A DNA stretch of 34,284 bases from Betaproteobacteria bacterium HGW-Betaproteobacteria-14. GTDB taxonomy: Bacteria; Pseudomonadota; Gammaproteobacteria; Burkholderiales; Rhodocyclaceae. Positions 6,223 to 16,154 of this stretch are shown here, in pieces. The position numbers and the translations under genes were made by a program. The stretch is taken from assembly GCA_002840845.1 (NCBI GenBank), contig PHCS01000025.1, positions 1 through 34,284 of the forward strand. The letters run 5' to 3'. Position 1 is the stretch's first letter. The number at the start of each line of letters is the position of its first letter. The notes under the pieces were generated by a model. It had not been told where the DNA came from. It saw nothing but the letters and a program-made list of their open reading frames with translations, and did not search any database.

Positions 6223-8126
6223 TCGATGATGGCGCCGGGCCGGCCCGCGATCACTTCGCGGAAGCGCGCCACCAGCGCCTCCCAGTCGATATGCCGATTG
6301 TAGCCGATGATGCTCACCGAGGGGATGCCGCTGCCGCGCATGAGCACGACGCCCTCCCCCTCGCGCGCCACGCCGTCGAGCAGGCAGACGCCGTTCCTCA
6401 GCGCGCAGCTGAGGCCGATGCGGTCATAGCCGAAGCTGAAGCCGGAACGCTCCGGCACGCGCTCGAGCGCCTTTGGCTGGCCGGTCTCGCCCAGTGCGGT
6501 GATGTCCTTCAGCGCGCCGATGCTGAGGCTGCGCGGATAGTCCCCCTCGCTGCTGGCGATGCGTGCATCGAAGCGCAGCGGTTGCCAATTCTGCATCTCC
6601 AGGTCGTGCAGGTCGGCGTCGAAGCGGCCCTCGATGCTGCCGAAGGCGAAGGTGCGCGTGAGCATGCCCAGGTCGAGATTGCGCGCCGTCACCTCGGCGA
6701 TGAAGCGGCGTTCCTTGCCGAACGGATCCATCAGGCGCAGCTGGTGCACGATGATGCCGCCGTCGAACACCTCGATGGCAAGCGCGCCGTCGAGCCGAAG
6801 CACGTCGTCCTCGTAGGCGATGCGCGGCACGCGCGCCGTCAGACTGCCCGCCATAATCGGCAGCTTGAGTGCGCGCGAGAGCTTGGGCATGGAAACGCCC
6901 TCGATGCCGCCCTCGAACTCGCCATGCCAGCCGGACGGACGCTTGGCCAGGCGCAGCAGGTCGATGACGAATCGCCCGTCCAGCATGGGGGCGCTGAGCC
7001 CCTTCACGGTCGCCTCGCTGCCGTCAAGTCGCAGCGGCAGCGCAAAGCCGCCCAGCGGCAGGTCGCCGAGCCGCCCGGCGGCGACGCTGATCTCGGCGTC
7101 CGTCGGCGACGACGCTTCCCAGGGGATCTGCGCGTTCACGCCGCCCAGCTCCACGTAGCCGGTACCGTCGGCCACCCGCGCGTCTTCCAGTCCGGCATAG
7201 AAGCGGCGCAGGCCGCCGGCCTTCCATTCAGCTGAAAAACGGGCATGGCCCGCGGCGTACCACTTGGGAAAATCCAGGGTGCCGAGCCAGGGCTGCACCC
7301 ACTCGTCCATGGCCGAGGCCAGATCGAGCCGCTCGGTGACGAAACCCCATTCGGTCGCCTCTCCGCGCGCCCGATCCCAGGCCAGGCTGGCGTTGACCGA
7401 TCCTGTCCCCATCACGTCAAGCCGCACAAGGCCGACTTGCAGCGTCGTTTCGGACAGACTGCCTGCTGCTTCCATGATCACGCCGGCTTCGCGCCGCCAC
7501 GGTGCGCGGTAAAGCTCGCCCTGGGACCAGTCGAGCCGGGCATTCCACTGCCAGGCGCCGCCGCGGTGCTCGGCGCCCGCAGCCACGGTGAGCAGGATCG
7601 CCTTGCCAGAGACATCGCCCTCCCTGCTGGCGAACTCGAGATCGCGTACCGCCAGGCCAAGCCAGGCCCGATCGCCCTCGACCGTGAGACCGAAATCGAT
7701 GGTGCCCTTGGGTTGCCAGCTGCGCAGGCGCTTGACGAGCGGCGAAAAAGCGACGGCGTCGACGTCGTGCATGGAGAAGGAGAGGAAATTGTCTTCGGCC
7801 CGCCAGGCAAGCGAGAACGGCAGCGCCGGCCTGTCGCGGCCGCGCTCATCCTCCCGGCGCACGCTGCCTTCGGGGCAGTCGAGTCGGCGCCCGTCGAAAT
7901 AAAAGCCCGAGCAATGGATCTTCAGTGCGCGATACTCCGTGCCGGCAACCCGCAGCACACCAAGCCGGATGTCGGCTTCACCGAGACGTGCAGCGTCAAA
8001 GGAGAGCATGACGCCTTCCGCCTCAAATGAAGGGTGGCGCAGCGAGCCGAGGGAGAGCGTGATCTGCGCCGCGCTGCCCGCCAGGGGAGCCAGCAGCAGG
8101 AGCAGTACGGCTGTGCGGAGAAGCAT
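6219..8126 (-). CDS. YdbH-like AsmA-superfamily protein (probable intermembrane lipid transport)
   Basis: The 635-residue protein starts at ATG 8126 with a signal peptide or anchor (MLLRTAVLLLLLAPLAGSAA). The start lies 13 bases after the cysM stop, with TGAGG upstream. The rest is long, strand-rich and low in cysteine, with repeated patterns such as LRLDGALAIEVFDGGI and FGSIEGRFDADLHDLEMQNW. The C-terminal 130 residues, including ISALKD-type and CALRNGVCLLDGVAREGEGV segments and a closing NRHIDWEALVARF, resemble the YdbH C-terminal domain. YdbH is one of the AsmA-like proteins that bridge the periplasm and carry phospholipid to the outer membrane. At 635 residues it is shorter than the roughly 880 of E. 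coli YdbH. Assignment rests on architecture and the adjacent lipoprotein, so it is moderate. Confidence 0.68.
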   Translation of the reverse strand: MLLRTAVLLLLLAPLAGSAAQITLSLGSLRHPSFEAEGVMLSFDAARLGEADIRLGVLRVAGTEYRALKIHCSGFYFDGRRLDCPEGSVRREDERGRDRPALPFSLAWRAEDNFLSFSMHDVDAVAFSPLVKRLRSWQPKGTIDFGLTVEGDRAWLGLAVRDLEFASREGDVSGKAILLTVAAGAEHRGGAWQWNARLDWSQGELYRAPWRREAGVIMEAAGSLSETTLQVGLVRLDVMGTGSVNASLAWDRARGEATEWGFVTERLDLASAMDEWVQPWLGTLDFPKWYAAGHARFSAEWKAGGLRRFYAGLEDARVADGTGYVELGGVNAQIPWEASSPTDAEISVAAGRLGDLPLGGFALPLRLDGSEATVKGLSAPMLDGRFVIDLLRLAKRPSGWHGEFEGGIEGVSMPKLSRALKLPIMAGSLTARVPRIAYEDDVLRLDGALAIEVFDGGIIVHQLRLMDPFGKERRFIAEVTARNLDLGMLTRTFAFGSIEGRFDADLHDLEMQNWQPLRFDARIASSEGDYPRSLSIGALKDITALGETGQPKALERVPERSGFSFGYDRIGLSCALRNGVCLLDGVAREGEGVVLMRGSGIPSVSIIGYNRHIDWEALVARFREVIAGRPGAIIE

Positions 8127-8139
8127 CCGCTGCGCGGCC

Positions 8140-9039
8140 TCAGGCAGGGAAAACGCCCGTGGACAAGTAGCGGTCACCGCGATCGCAGACGATGGTGACG
8201 ATCACCGCATCGCGCACCTCCTGCGCGATGCGCAGCGCGACCGCCATGGCGCCGCCGGAGGAAATCCCGGCGAAAAGCCCCTCCTCGCGCGCCATGCGCC
8301 GCGTCACCTCCTCGGCATCGGCCTGGCCGACGTACTCGAGGCGGTCGACGCGGCCCTTGTCGTAGATCTTCGGCAGGTATTCCTCCGGCCACTTGCGGAT
8401 GCCGGGAATCTGCGAGCCTTCTTCGGGCTGACAGCCGATGATCTCGATCTTCGGGTTCTTCTCCTTGAAGAAACGCGAGCAGCCCATGATGGTGCCGGTG
8501 GTGCCCATGCTGGAAACAAAGTGGGTGATCTTGCCCCCGGTGTCGCGCCAGATCTCCGGGCCGGTGCCCTCGTAGTGGGAAAGCGGGTTGTCCGGGTTGG
8601 CAAACTGGTCGAGCATGATGCCTTTGCCCTCGGCCACCATCTTGTCGGCGACATCGCGCGCCATCTCCATGCCGCCCTGTTTGGAAGTCAGTACGATGTC
8701 GGCGCCAAAGGCGCGCATGGTCTGGCGCCGCTCGACGGAGAGGTGCTCGGGCATGATCAGCACCATCCTGTAGCCGCGCATGGTCGCCGCCATCGCCAGG
8801 GCGATGCCGGTATTGCCGCTGGTGGCCTCGATGAGCGTGTTGCCCGGCTTGATGTCACCGCGCTTCTCGGCGCGCAGGATCATCGAAAGCGCCGGGCGGT
8901 CCTTCACCGAGCCGGCCGGGTTGTTGCCCTCCAGCTTGGCGAGGATGACATTGCCGCGCTTTTCGTTGTCGGCGCCTGGCAGGCGCTTCAGGCGCACCAG
9001 GGGCGTGTTGCCGACGAAGTCCTCGAGATAGGTATTCAT
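8140..9039 (-). CDS. cysM: Cysteine synthase B
   Basis: This 299-residue enzyme is a PLP-dependent O-acetylserine (thiol)-lyase that makes cysteine from O-acetylserine and sulfide; CysM types can also use thiosulfate. It begins [20 protein letters not shown]. The PLP lysine K46 lies in [11 protein letters not shown], the substrate loop TSGNTG is at 74-79, and the phosphate-binding loop [11 protein letters not shown] follows. The sequence [20 protein letters not shown] is characteristic of CysM rather than CysK. Its length matches the E. coli protein (303). The ATG at 9039 overlaps the hldD stop by four bases, so it belongs to the heptose operon. It is a single-domain enzyme, complete, and the call is firm. 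Confidence 0.96.
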   Translation of the reverse strand: MNTYLEDFVGNTPLVRLKRLPGADNEKRGNVILAKLEGNNPAGSVKDRPALSMILRAEKRGDIKPGNTLIEATSGNTGIALAMAATMRGYRMVLIMPEHLSVERRQTMRAFGADIVLTSKQGGMEMARDVADKMVAEGKGIMLDQFANPDNPLSHYEGTGPEIWRDTGGKITHFVSSMGTTGTIMGCSRFFKEKNPKIEIIGCQPEEGSQIPGIRKWPEEYLPKIYDKGRVDRLEYVGQADAEEVTRRMAREEGLFAGISSGGAMAVALRIAQEVRDAVIVTIVCDRGDRYLSTGVFPA

Positions 9040-10031
9040 GCCTTCAGCCTGTCCTTGACGTATTCCCCTACGCCTTCCTCGACGGTGGCGAACGGCGCGT
9101 CATAACCCGACTTGCGCAGCAGCGAGATATCGGCCTCGGTGTAGCTCTGATACTTGCCCTTGAGCGCCTCGGGGAAGGCGATGTATTCGATCATGCCGCG
9201 GCCGTGCAGTTCCGCCAGTGACAGCGCAACCTCGCCCTGTGCAGCGCGGCAGGCATTCACGGTAGCCACAGCAACGTCGTTGAAGGATTGCGCGCTGCCC
9301 GTGCCGAGATTGAATATCCCGGAAGCGCCGCTGTCCAGAAAATGCAGGTTCGCCCTGACGACATCGTCGATGAAGATGAAATCGCGCCGCTGCTCGCCGT
9401 TGCCGTAGCCGTCGCAGCCCTCGAACAACCTGACCTTCCCCTCCGCATGGTACTGGTTGAAGAAGTGGAAGGCCACCGAGGCCATGCGCCCCTTGTGCGC
9501 CTCGCGCGGGCCGTATACGTTGAAATAACGGAAGCCGACAACCTGCGAGTGAAAGTCAGTCTCCGCGAGACGGCGGCGCACGACCTGGTCGAAGAGGAAC
9601 TTCGAATAGCCATACACATTGAGCGGCGCCTCGAACTCGCGCGACTCCCGGAACACCCGTCCGCCGCCATATACCGAGGCTGAGGAGGCGTAGAGGAAAG
9701 GCACTTCCTGGTCGAGGCAGAAATCGAGCAGTTCGAGGGAGTAGCGGTAGTTGTTGGCCATCATGTACTGGCCGTTGTGCTCCATGGTGTCGGAGCAGGC
9801 GCCCTGGTGCAGCACGGCATCCACGGCGCCGTCGAACTCGCCTGCCGCGAGCGCGTCGATGAACTCGTTCTTGTCGAGGTAGTCGACGATCTCGCAGTCG
9901 GCCAGGTTGCGGAACTTGTCCGCCTTGGTAAGGTTGTCGACGGCGATGATGTCGCCGACGCCGCGTTCGTTGAGCGCCTTCACCAGGTTCGAGCCGATAA
10001 AACCGGCGGCGCCGGTAACTATGGTGTACAT
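9036..10031 (-). CDS. hldD: ADP-L-glycero-D-manno-heptose 6-epimerase
   Basis: The 331-residue protein starts at ATG 10031, with GAAAG just upstream. It opens [20 protein letters not shown], a Rossmann GxxGxxG motif for NADP, and has the catalytic pattern SSASVYG followed by [12 protein letters not shown] (Tyr and Lys of the short-chain dehydrogenase fold). [20 protein letters not shown] and [12 protein letters not shown] are specific to HldD. The enzyme converts ADP-D-glycero- to ADP-L-glycero-manno-heptose, the donor for the LPS inner core. It is 16 bases downstream of rfaE1 and overlaps cysM by four bases. The length is slightly above the E. coli enzyme (310), as is usual in betaproteobacteria. 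Confidence 0.97.
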   Translation of the reverse strand: MYTIVTGAAGFIGSNLVKALNERGVGDIIAVDNLTKADKFRNLADCEIVDYLDKNEFIDALAAGEFDGAVDAVLHQGACSDTMEHNGQYMMANNYRYSLELLDFCLDQEVPFLYASSASVYGGGRVFRESREFEAPLNVYGYSKFLFDQVVRRRLAETDFHSQVVGFRYFNVYGPREAHKGRMASVAFHFFNQYHAEGKVRLFEGCDGYGNGEQRRDFIFIDDVVRANLHFLDSGASGIFNLGTGSAQSFNDVAVATVNACRAAQGEVALSLAELHGRGMIEYIAFPEALKGKYQSYTEADISLLRKSGYDAPFATVEEGVGEYVKDRLKA

Positions 10032-10047
10032 GTCGATCTTTCGTTGT

Positions 10048-10986
10048 TCAGAGTGCGGCGCGCAGCTCGTTGAGCTGCACGACGGCGGTGCCGAGCTTGC
10101 CGACGACGATGCCGGCGGTGCGGTTGGCGATGCGCATTGCCACCTGCATATCCGCCCCGCTCGCCAGCATGACGGCCATCGAAGCAATGACGGTGTCGCC
10201 GGCACCGCTGACATCATAAACCTCCAGCGCCTGGGCGGGTTCGTGCAGAGCCTCACCGTCACGGAAGAGCGTCATGCCTTCCTCGCTGCGCGTCACCAGC
10301 AGCGCCTCCAGTCCCAGCTCATTGCGCAGCCGCGTCACCTTCTCCTCAAGCACAGCCTCGGTGGTCCAGCCGCCGATCACCTGGCGCAGTTCGGCGCGGT
10401 TGGGTGTGAGCAACGTGGCGCCGGCGTAGCGGGCGTAGTCCTCGCCCTTGGGGTCGACCAGCACCGGCTTGCCGGCGACGCGCGCCAGCCGGATCATCTC
10501 GCCGATGTGGGCCAGCCCGCCCTTGCCGTAATCGGACAGGATGACGAGGTCGCATCGCGGCAACTGGCGCTCGAAATCGGCGAGCTTGGCGCGCAGCACC
10601 TCGTGGGCAGGCGCATTCTCGAAATCGATGCGCAACAACTGCTGCTGGCGGCCGACGACGCGCAGCTTGATGGTCGTCGAAAGATTCGCATCCTCGTGCA
10701 GGCTGGTCTCGATGCCCTCGCCGTCCATGAGGCGCGCCAGCGAGCGGCCGGCCTCGTCCGCGCCGACGACGGAAAGCAGGGAAACCTTCGCGCCGAGCGC
10801 CGCGCAGTTGCGCGCCACGTTGGCCGCGCCGCCAGGGCGCTCCTCGCTGCGCTCGACCTTCACCACGGGCACCGGCGCTTCGGGAGAAATGCGGCTGACC
10901 TCGCCGAACCAGTAGCGGTCGAGCATGACGTCGCCCACCACCAGGATGCGGGCCACAGACGTATCTGGCAGAGCGAGTTTTTCCAT
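10048..10986 (-). CDS. rfaE1: D-glycero-beta-D-manno-heptose-7-phosphate kinase (stand-alone kinase domain)
   Basis: This 312-residue PfkB/ribokinase-family kinase phosphorylates heptose 7-phosphate at C1 in ADP-heptose synthesis. It shows [20 protein letters not shown], the [16 protein letters not shown] substrate loop, LSDYGKGGL, and the catalytic [14 protein letters not shown] near the C-terminus. In enterobacteria this domain is fused to a cytidylyltransferase (HldE). Here the gene ends after the kinase, so the adenylyltransferase (rfaE2/hldC) must be encoded outside the window. ATG at 10986 gives a TGATG junction with ugd; a GTG one codon upstream (10989) is an equally placed alternative. 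It lies between ugd and hldD in one transcription unit. Confidence 0.95.
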   Translation of the reverse strand: MEKLALPDTSVARILVVGDVMLDRYWFGEVSRISPEAPVPVVKVERSEERPGGAANVARNCAALGAKVSLLSVVGADEAGRSLARLMDGEGIETSLHEDANLSTTIKLRVVGRQQQLLRIDFENAPAHEVLRAKLADFERQLPRCDLVILSDYGKGGLAHIGEMIRLARVAGKPVLVDPKGEDYARYAGATLLTPNRAELRQVIGGWTTEAVLEEKVTRLRNELGLEALLVTRSEEGMTLFRDGEALHEPAQALEVYDVSGAGDTVIASMAVMLASGADMQVAMRIANRTAGIVVGKLGTAVVQLNELRAAL

Positions 10987-12308
10987 CACTGTCTTCCGAT
11001 CGCGAAGTAGCGTATGCCGGAGGCGCGCATCTGCGCCGGATCGTAGAGGTTGCGCCCATCGAAGACAAGCGGCGCCTTGAGGCGCCGCTTCATCTCCTCG
11101 AAATCAGGGCTGCGGAATTCCTTCCACTCCGTCACGATCAGCAGCGCATCCGCACCCTCGAGCGCGTCTGCGGGCGACTCGGCATAGTCGATGCGTGGCT
11201 CGGCGCCGAAGATGCGCCTGGCCTCATCCATGGCCACCGGGTCGTAGGCACAGATGCGAGCGCCTCGCGCCAGCAGGTCGGTGATGACACTGCGGCTGGG
11301 CGCCTCGCGCATGTCGTCTGTGTTCGGCTTGAACGCCAGGCCCCACAGGGCGAAGCGGCGACCGGCAAGATCCTCGCCAAACTCCCTGACAACCTTGCGG
11401 CTGAGCACGCCTTTCTGGAACTCATTTGCCTCCTCCACGGCGTTTAGCACCCGCAGGGAGGCGCCCGCTTCCTGCGACGTTCGGTTGAGGGCCTGCACGT
11501 CCTTGGGAAAGCAGGAGCCGCCGTAACCGCAGCCCGGGTAGAGGAACTGGTAGCCGATGCGTGGATCGGAGCCGATGCCCTGGCGCACCAGCTCGATGTC
11601 GGCGCCCAGGCGCTCGGCCAGATTGGCCAGCTCGTTCATGAATGATATGCGCGTCGCCAGCATGGCATTGGCGGCATATTTGGTCAGTTCGGCCGAACGC
11701 ACGTCCATGACGATGAGGCGCTCATGGCTGCGCTGGAAGGGCGCGTAGATCTGGCGCATCAGCTCGATCGCGCGTGCATCTTCTGCACCGATGATGATGC
11801 GGTCGGGGCGCATGAAGTCCTCCACCGCCGCCCCCTCCTTGAGGAACTCCGGGTTGGAGACCGTGCTGAATTCGGTTGTTAGCCCACGTAGCGTCAACTC
11901 CTCCTGAATCGCAGCGCGTACCTTGTCGGCCGTTCCGACCGGGACGGTAGACTTGCCCACGACGACCTTGTAGCCGTTCATGTGGCGTCCGATGGCGCGG
12001 GCCGCCGCAACCACATACTGCAGGTCTGCCGAACCATCCTCGTCCGGCGGTGTGCCTACCGCAATGAACTGCAGGAGGCCATGCGCGACCGCCTCGGCCA
12101 CATTCGTCGTGAAGCGCAGGCGGCCTGCGGCGCGGTTGCGCGAAACCATGCCGAGCAGACCCGGCTCGTGGATCGGGATGCCTCCCGCTTCGAGGATGCG
12201 GATCTTCTCTGCGTCGAGATCCAGGCACAGCACGTCGTTGCCCACCTCGGCGAGGCAGGCGCCGCTGACGAGACCGACATAGCCGGTTCCTGTTACCGTG
12301 ATTTTCAA
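10986..12308 (-). CDS. ugd: UDP-glucose 6-dehydrogenase
   Basis: The 440-residue enzyme oxidises UDP-glucose to UDP-glucuronate with two NAD, feeding envelope polysaccharides. The Rossmann motif is [17 protein letters not shown] at the extreme N-terminus. [23 protein letters not shown] and the catalytic cysteine in [16 protein letters not shown] follow, and [13 protein letters not shown] marks the C-terminal UDP-binding domain. The start is a TTG at 12308: AGGAAAG sits at the right distance before it, and the encoded LKITVTGTG matches family N-termini. Upstream in-frame codons run into lapB. Only eight bases separate it from the lapB stop. The rare start codon may lower expression. Confidence 0.95.
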   Translation of the reverse strand: MKITVTGTGYVGLVSGACLAEVGNDVLCLDLDAEKIRILEAGGIPIHEPGLLGMVSRNRAAGRLRFTTNVAEAVAHGLLQFIAVGTPPDEDGSADLQYVVAAARAIGRHMNGYKVVVGKSTVPVGTADKVRAAIQEELTLRGLTTEFSTVSNPEFLKEGAAVEDFMRPDRIIIGAEDARAIELMRQIYAPFQRSHERLIVMDVRSAELTKYAANAMLATRISFMNELANLAERLGADIELVRQGIGSDPRIGYQFLYPGCGYGGSCFPKDVQALNRTSQEAGASLRVLNAVEEANEFQKGVLSRKVVREFGEDLAGRRFALWGLAFKPNTDDMREAPSRSVITDLLARGARICAYDPVAMDEARRIFGAEPRIDYAESPADALEGADALLIVTEWKEFRSPDFEEMKRRLKAPLVFDGRNLYDPAQMRASGIRYFAIGRQ

Positions 12309-12316
12309 TTTCTTTC

Positions 12317-13495
12317 CTAGGGCATCAGATCGAATTCTTCGGTCCGCTTCGGCGGATAGCTCTCCCATGCGCCGCAGCCCGGGCAGCGCCAGTAGAACTG
12401 CCGCGCCTTGAAGCCGCAGCTGTCGCAGCGGTAGCGTGCCACCTTGCGGGTGTGGTTGTGAATCAGGTTCTTCACCAATTCAAGATCGGCGCGTCGCTCG
12501 GGCGGCGCCACCAGGATCTGTGCCTCAAGCAGCTTATCCAGGCCGAGAAGGGTCGGGTTGCGCCGCAATTCCTCGCGCACCAGCTGATAGGCCGCCTCGG
12601 GGCTTTCGTCCTGCAGGCACCACTGGAATGTCGTGTCGAGCAGATCGAGCGAAGGATGCTGCGCGAGGTAGCTGCGCAGGAGCTGCAGCCCCTGGCCGCT
12701 GCGCCCGAGCTTGCGGTAAGCTTCCATCAGCTTGGCGGCAATCAGGGCAAGATAGACCGGGTTCTGCTGCTCGATCCGCTTCCAGGTCTCGATGGCGCGC
12801 TCCAGGTCGCCCTCCGCGGCATGCAGGTCTCCGAGCAGGATGGTCGCCCGTACCGACTTGCGGTGCGTGGCCAGCGCCTCGTCGAGCAGCTTGTGCGCCT
12901 CGGCGCGCCGGGAGTTGTTGATCTCCGTGGCAGCCAGTTCGCAAAAAAAGTTGGCGATCTCCTTTTGCCAAAGATGGCCGGAGTGATCGGGCAACTGGCG
13001 GGCAATGTCGATGGCCTTGCGCCATTCCTTCTCCTGCTGGTAGATCTCCAACAGAAAATTCAGGGCTGCCTCGTTCTGGCTGGTGCCGCGCAGGCTGACG
13101 AAGATGTCCTCGGCGCGATCGAGCAAGCCGGACTTGAGAAAATCGTGGCCCAGTTCGGCCATTGCCTGCAGGCGCTGTTCCTCCTTCAGCCCTTCACGCT
13201 CGACCAGGTTCTGGTGCATGCGGATGGCGCGGTCTGTCTCGCCGCGACGGCGGAAGAGGTTGCCTAGGGCAAAATGCAGCTCCGCCGTCTCGGAATCAAC
13301 CTTGGCCGCTTCGATAAAGGCATCGATGGCCTTGTCCGGCTGCTCGTTGAGGAGAAAATTGAGGCCCTTGAAATAGGATTTCGGGAGAGCACGCGACTCG
13401 CGCACGACGTGGCGGATGTCAACCCGCGCGGCCATCCAGCCCAGAGCGAAAAAAAGCGGGATCGCCAGCAACCACCACAGTTCGAATTCCATCAT
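12317..13495 (-). CDS. lapB: LPS assembly regulator LapB (YciM), TPR protein with rubredoxin-like knuckle
   Basis: The 392 residues begin with a membrane anchor ([20 protein letters not shown]) and the conserved [21 protein letters not shown] series of tetratricopeptide repeats runs from about residue 45 to 340, and the protein ends in a metal-binding knuckle, [20 protein letters not shown], with four cysteines. In E. coli LapB works with the protease FtsH and with PbgA to control LpxC level and so LPS amount; it faces the cytoplasm at the inner membrane. Length is close to E. coli (389). Two ATG codons in tandem (13495 and 13492) could start it. lapA is 37 bases upstream, the usual pairing. 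Confidence 0.96.
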   Translation of the reverse strand: MMEFELWWLLAIPLFFALGWMAARVDIRHVVRESRALPKSYFKGLNFLLNEQPDKAIDAFIEAAKVDSETAELHFALGNLFRRRGETDRAIRMHQNLVEREGLKEEQRLQAMAELGHDFLKSGLLDRAEDIFVSLRGTSQNEAALNFLLEIYQQEKEWRKAIDIARQLPDHSGHLWQKEIANFFCELAATEINNSRRAEAHKLLDEALATHRKSVRATILLGDLHAAEGDLERAIETWKRIEQQNPVYLALIAAKLMEAYRKLGRSGQGLQLLRSYLAQHPSLDLLDTTFQWCLQDESPEAAYQLVREELRRNPTLLGLDKLLEAQILVAPPERRADLELVKNLIHNHTRKVARYRCDSCGFKARQFYWRCPGCGAWESYPPKRTEEFDLMP

Positions 13496-13532
13496 CCCCG
13501 GTTGTTCTCTCTTGTTTCGGGATTGCCAGATG

Positions 13533-13793
13533 CTATTTCGGTTGGCGTGCCATTGCTTCCGCCTCGTTCCTGAGGCGGGCTAGATCCCGGCGCTGTCTCA
13601 AGTAAATGCCCAGCGCCGCCGACAAGCCGACCGCCGCGCCGGCAGAAAAGAAGATCAGCATGACGGCCACCAGCGGCAACGGCCAGGCAGTACCGAAGAA
13701 GAAATGCAACTCAACGATACCGCTGTTTTTCACCGCAAAGCCCAGCAGAACCGCGAACAGCACAGCCCGTAAAAGCCAGATGAGTAGTTTCAT
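13533..13793 (-). CDS. lapA: LapA (DUF1049) small inner-membrane protein
   Basis: This is an 86-residue protein with two membrane segments, roughly residues 3-22 (LIWLLRAVLFAVLLGFAVKN) and 40-64 (LVAVMLIFFSAGAAVGLSAA), joined by VELHFFFGTAWPLP. It ends in a short charged, coiled-coil-like tail (RQRRDLARLRNEAEAMA). This is the standard LapA layout. LapA pairs with LapB in control of LPS synthesis. It is the first gene of the envelope block: an intrinsic terminator for ihfB lies upstream, so it needs its own promoter. No ribosome-binding site is visible before the ATG at 13793 (see the promoter entry). Confidence 0.92.
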   Translation of the reverse strand: MKLLIWLLRAVLFAVLLGFAVKNSGIVELHFFFGTAWPLPLVAVMLIFFSAGAAVGLSAALGIYLRQRRDLARLRNEAEAMARQPK

Positions 13794-13799
13794 GTCGAT

Positions 13800-13828
13800 A
13801 CAGTATTCGCGCCGCGCCGGACACGCAA
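13800..13828 (-). promoter_or_regulatory. Candidate sigma-70-type promoter of lapA, possibly leaderless
   Basis: On the minus strand TTGCGT (13828-13823), a 17-base spacer and TACTGT (13805-13800) resemble a sigma-70 promoter. The lapA ATG starts seven bases after the -10 element, about where transcription would begin, and no Shine-Dalgarno sequence is seen. This is a by-eye match and unconfirmed. Confidence 0.4.
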
Positions 13829-13888
13829 GATGCTGTTCCAGTGGAGGCTCGCGTAGGTTGCGCCATCGCCGAGCGTTGCCGTTGGACT

Positions 13889-13919
13889 AAAAAAAGGGCG
13901 GCATCCACTGACGCCGCCC
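13889..13919 (-). terminator. Intrinsic terminator after ihfB
   Basis: On the minus strand the transcript reads GGGCGGC, a ten-base loop, GCCGCCC, then seven U residues. The stem is a perfect 7-bp GC helix 35 bases after the ihfB stop. It separates the gyrA-ihfB transcription unit from lapA. Confidence 0.9.
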
Positions 13920-13953
13920 GGCTCTTTCAGTCCTTCAATTCAACCGCGGCCGA

Positions 13954-14238
13954 TCAACCGAGCTGGTCCACGCGCTCGCGAAGCTCCTTGCCTGCCTTGA
14001 AATGTGGCACGTACTTCTCCGGCACCTGCACCTTCTCGCCCGATTTCGGGTTGCGTCCGACGCGCGGCGGCCTGTAATTCAGCGCAAAGCTGCCGAAGCC
14101 CCGAATCTCGATGCGATCGCCGCGCGTGAGCGCGGCGGTCATGGCATCAAGAATCATCTTGACCGCATAATCGGCATCCTTGGCGACCAACTGCGGGAAA
14201 CGCCCCGCCAGTTTCGCAATGAGCTCCGACTTCGTCAT
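13954..14238 (-). CDS. ihfB: Integration host factor beta subunit
   Basis: This 94-residue DNA-bending protein has exactly the length of E. coli IhfB. It begins [14 protein letters not shown] and contains [20 protein letters not shown], with the arm that reaches NPKSG, where the intercalating proline lies, then [16 protein letters not shown]. It pairs with IhfA to bend DNA sharply at specific sites in recombination, replication and transcription. The start at 14238 is chosen because it matches family N-termini and has AGGTGA just before it. A GTG two codons upstream falls inside that site. It lies 15 bases after rpsA, the conserved arrangement, and is followed by a strong terminator. Confidence 0.97.
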   Translation of the reverse strand: MTKSELIAKLAGRFPQLVAKDADYAVKMILDAMTAALTRGDRIEIRGFGSFALNYRPPRVGRNPKSGEKVQVPEKYVPHFKAGKELRERVDQLG

Positions 14239-14253
14239 AGTCACCTGATGAGG

Positions 14254-15969
14254 TTATTGCTGAGTATTGCCGAGCTTGGCTTTCAGCAGGGCGCCGAGAT
14301 TGGTCGTGCCGCTTGCGGCGGACGACGTTTCGCTGCGCAGAGTCTGCATCGCCTCGTTCTGCTCGGCCTGATCCTTGGCCTTGATCGAAAGGTTGATCGA
14401 ACGCGACTTGCGGTCCACGTTGATGATCATCAAGTCCAGGGTGTCGCCTTCCTTGACCAGCGTGCGCAGATCCTCGACCCGCTCGCGGGCCGCCTCGGAG
14501 GCGCGCAGATAGCCCTCGACCTCGTCGGACAGCTGTACCACCGCGCCACGCGCATCGACGCTCTTCACCGTGCCCTTGACGACGCTGTTCTTGTCGTGCG
14601 TGGCGATGAAATTGGTGAAGGGGTCACCCTCCATCTGTTTGATGCCGAGTGAAATTCGCTCGCGCTCGACATCGATGGCCAGCACCACGGCCTCAACCTC
14701 GTCGCCCTTCTTGAAGTTGCGCACGGCTTCCTCGCCGTTCGCCGACCAGGACAGATCGGACAGGTGCACCAGGCCGTCGATGTTGCCGGGCAAGCCGATG
14801 AAGATGCCGAAGTCGGTGATCGACTTGATCTGGCCGCGCACCTTGTCGCCCTTCTTGTGGTTGATCGAAAAATCATCCCACGGATTGGACATGCACTGCT
14901 TCATGCCGAGTGAGATGCGGCGGCGATCCTCGTCGATCTCCAGGATCATCACCTCCACCTCGTCGCCCAGCTGGACGACCTTGGAAGGATGCACGTTCTT
15001 GTTGGTCCAGTCCATCTCGGAGACGTGCACCAGCCCCTCGATGCCCTGCTCCACCTCGACGAACGCGCCGTAGTCGGTGAGATTGGTCACCTTGCCGAAC
15101 AGGCGGGTGCCCTGCGGGTAGCGGCGGGAAATGCCGACCCAGGGATCCTCGCCGAGCTGCTTGAGGCCCAGCGATACGCGGTTCTTCTCCTGATCGAACT
15201 TCAGCACCTTGGCCTGCACCTCGTCGCCCACGTTGAGCACTTCCGAGGGATGGCGCACGCGGCGCCAGGCCAGGTCGGTGATGTGCAGCAGGCCGTCGAT
15301 GCCGCCCAAGTCCACGAAAGCGCCGTAGTCGGTGATGTTCTTGACGATGCCCTTGACCACGGTGCCTTCCTTGAGATTGGCCAGAAGCTGCTCACGCTCC
15401 TCGCCGGCGGAAGCTTCCAGCACGGCGCGACGCGAAACCACCACGTTATTGCGCTTGCGGTCGAGCTTGATGACCTTGAATTCGAATTCCTTGTTCTCGT
15501 AGGGCGTGGTGTCCTTGACCGGGCGGACATCCACAAGCGATCCGGGCAGGAAGGCGCGGATGCCGTTGGTCATGACCGTGAGACCGCCCTTGACCTTGCC
15601 GTTGATGACGCCCTTGACCAGTTCGCCGTCGTTGAGGGCTTTCTCCAAATCGTTCCAGGCGGCAATACGCTTGGCCTTCTCGCGCGACAGGCGCGTCTCG
15701 CCATAGCCATCCTCGAGCATCTCGATGGCTACGCTGGTGTAGTCGCCCGGCTTGACCTCGACCTCGCCGCGATCGCTGCGGAATTCGTCGATGGAGATGA
15801 AACTCTCGGACTTGAGGCCGGCGTTGACGACTACGAAATTCTGATCGATGCGGACAACTTCCGCGGTGATGACTTCACCCGCGCGCATCTCCTGGCGGGA
15901 CAGGCTTTCTTCGAACAGTGCGGCGAAACTTTCAGGGTTGGTCTCTGGGGTGGCGGTTGCAATGGACAT
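14254..15969 (-). CDS. rpsA: 30S ribosomal protein S1
   Basis: The 571-residue protein consists of six S1 (OB-fold) repeats between roughly residues 30 and 535, with recurring signatures such as [39 protein letters not shown] and [20 protein letters not shown], each followed by a GDEV element. The first two domains, which bind the ribosome, are more divergent. The C-terminus is a loose acidic/polar tail ([17 protein letters not shown]). S1 binds mRNA leaders and brings them to the 30S subunit. It is slightly longer than E. coli S1 (557). The start ATG at 15969 matches other S1 N-termini ([11 protein letters not shown]). It lies between aroA-cmk and ihfB as in many proteobacteria. Confidence 0.98.
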   Translation of the reverse strand: MSIATATPETNPESFAALFEESLSRQEMRAGEVITAEVVRIDQNFVVVNAGLKSESFISIDEFRSDRGEVEVKPGDYTSVAIEMLEDGYGETRLSREKAKRIAAWNDLEKALNDGELVKGVINGKVKGGLTVMTNGIRAFLPGSLVDVRPVKDTTPYENKEFEFKVIKLDRKRNNVVVSRRAVLEASAGEEREQLLANLKEGTVVKGIVKNITDYGAFVDLGGIDGLLHITDLAWRRVRHPSEVLNVGDEVQAKVLKFDQEKNRVSLGLKQLGEDPWVGISRRYPQGTRLFGKVTNLTDYGAFVEVEQGIEGLVHVSEMDWTNKNVHPSKVVQLGDEVEVMILEIDEDRRRISLGMKQCMSNPWDDFSINHKKGDKVRGQIKSITDFGIFIGLPGNIDGLVHLSDLSWSANGEEAVRNFKKGDEVEAVVLAIDVERERISLGIKQMEGDPFTNFIATHDKNSVVKGTVKSVDARGAVVQLSDEVEGYLRASEAARERVEDLRTLVKEGDTLDLMIINVDRKSRSINLSIKAKDQAEQNEAMQTLRSETSSAASGTTNLGALLKAKLGNTQQ

Positions 15970-16154
15970 AAAGTTAAAAAACCTAACGCCGGCCGAAATC
16001 GGACGACTAGCAAGTTGAAAAAATCGCGAAGCAAACGTACCCAGCAGCAGGAAGGCCCTGCATCAACCTGATCATTCAGTCGATGGGTCCGCCCGCGGGC
16101 GGCACCTGCTGCTTCAACGTCTTCGCGACACCTACGCCTGCGGCGCTTCCTGGC
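15970..16154 (-). other. rpsA leader between aroA-cmk and rpsA
   Basis: These 185 bases hold no convincing gene. They contain a 14-base GC palindrome (16089-16102) and a small GCAGG/CCTGC hairpin (16047-16061), neither followed by a U-tract. In gammaproteobacteria the rpsA leader is folded and mediates S1 autoregulation. A similar role here is possible, but cannot be shown from one sequence. Confidence 0.35.

Noticed and set aside
16089..16102. GC palindrome as a terminator after aroA-cmk
   Set aside because: There is no T-tract on either side, so it does not look like an intrinsic terminator.
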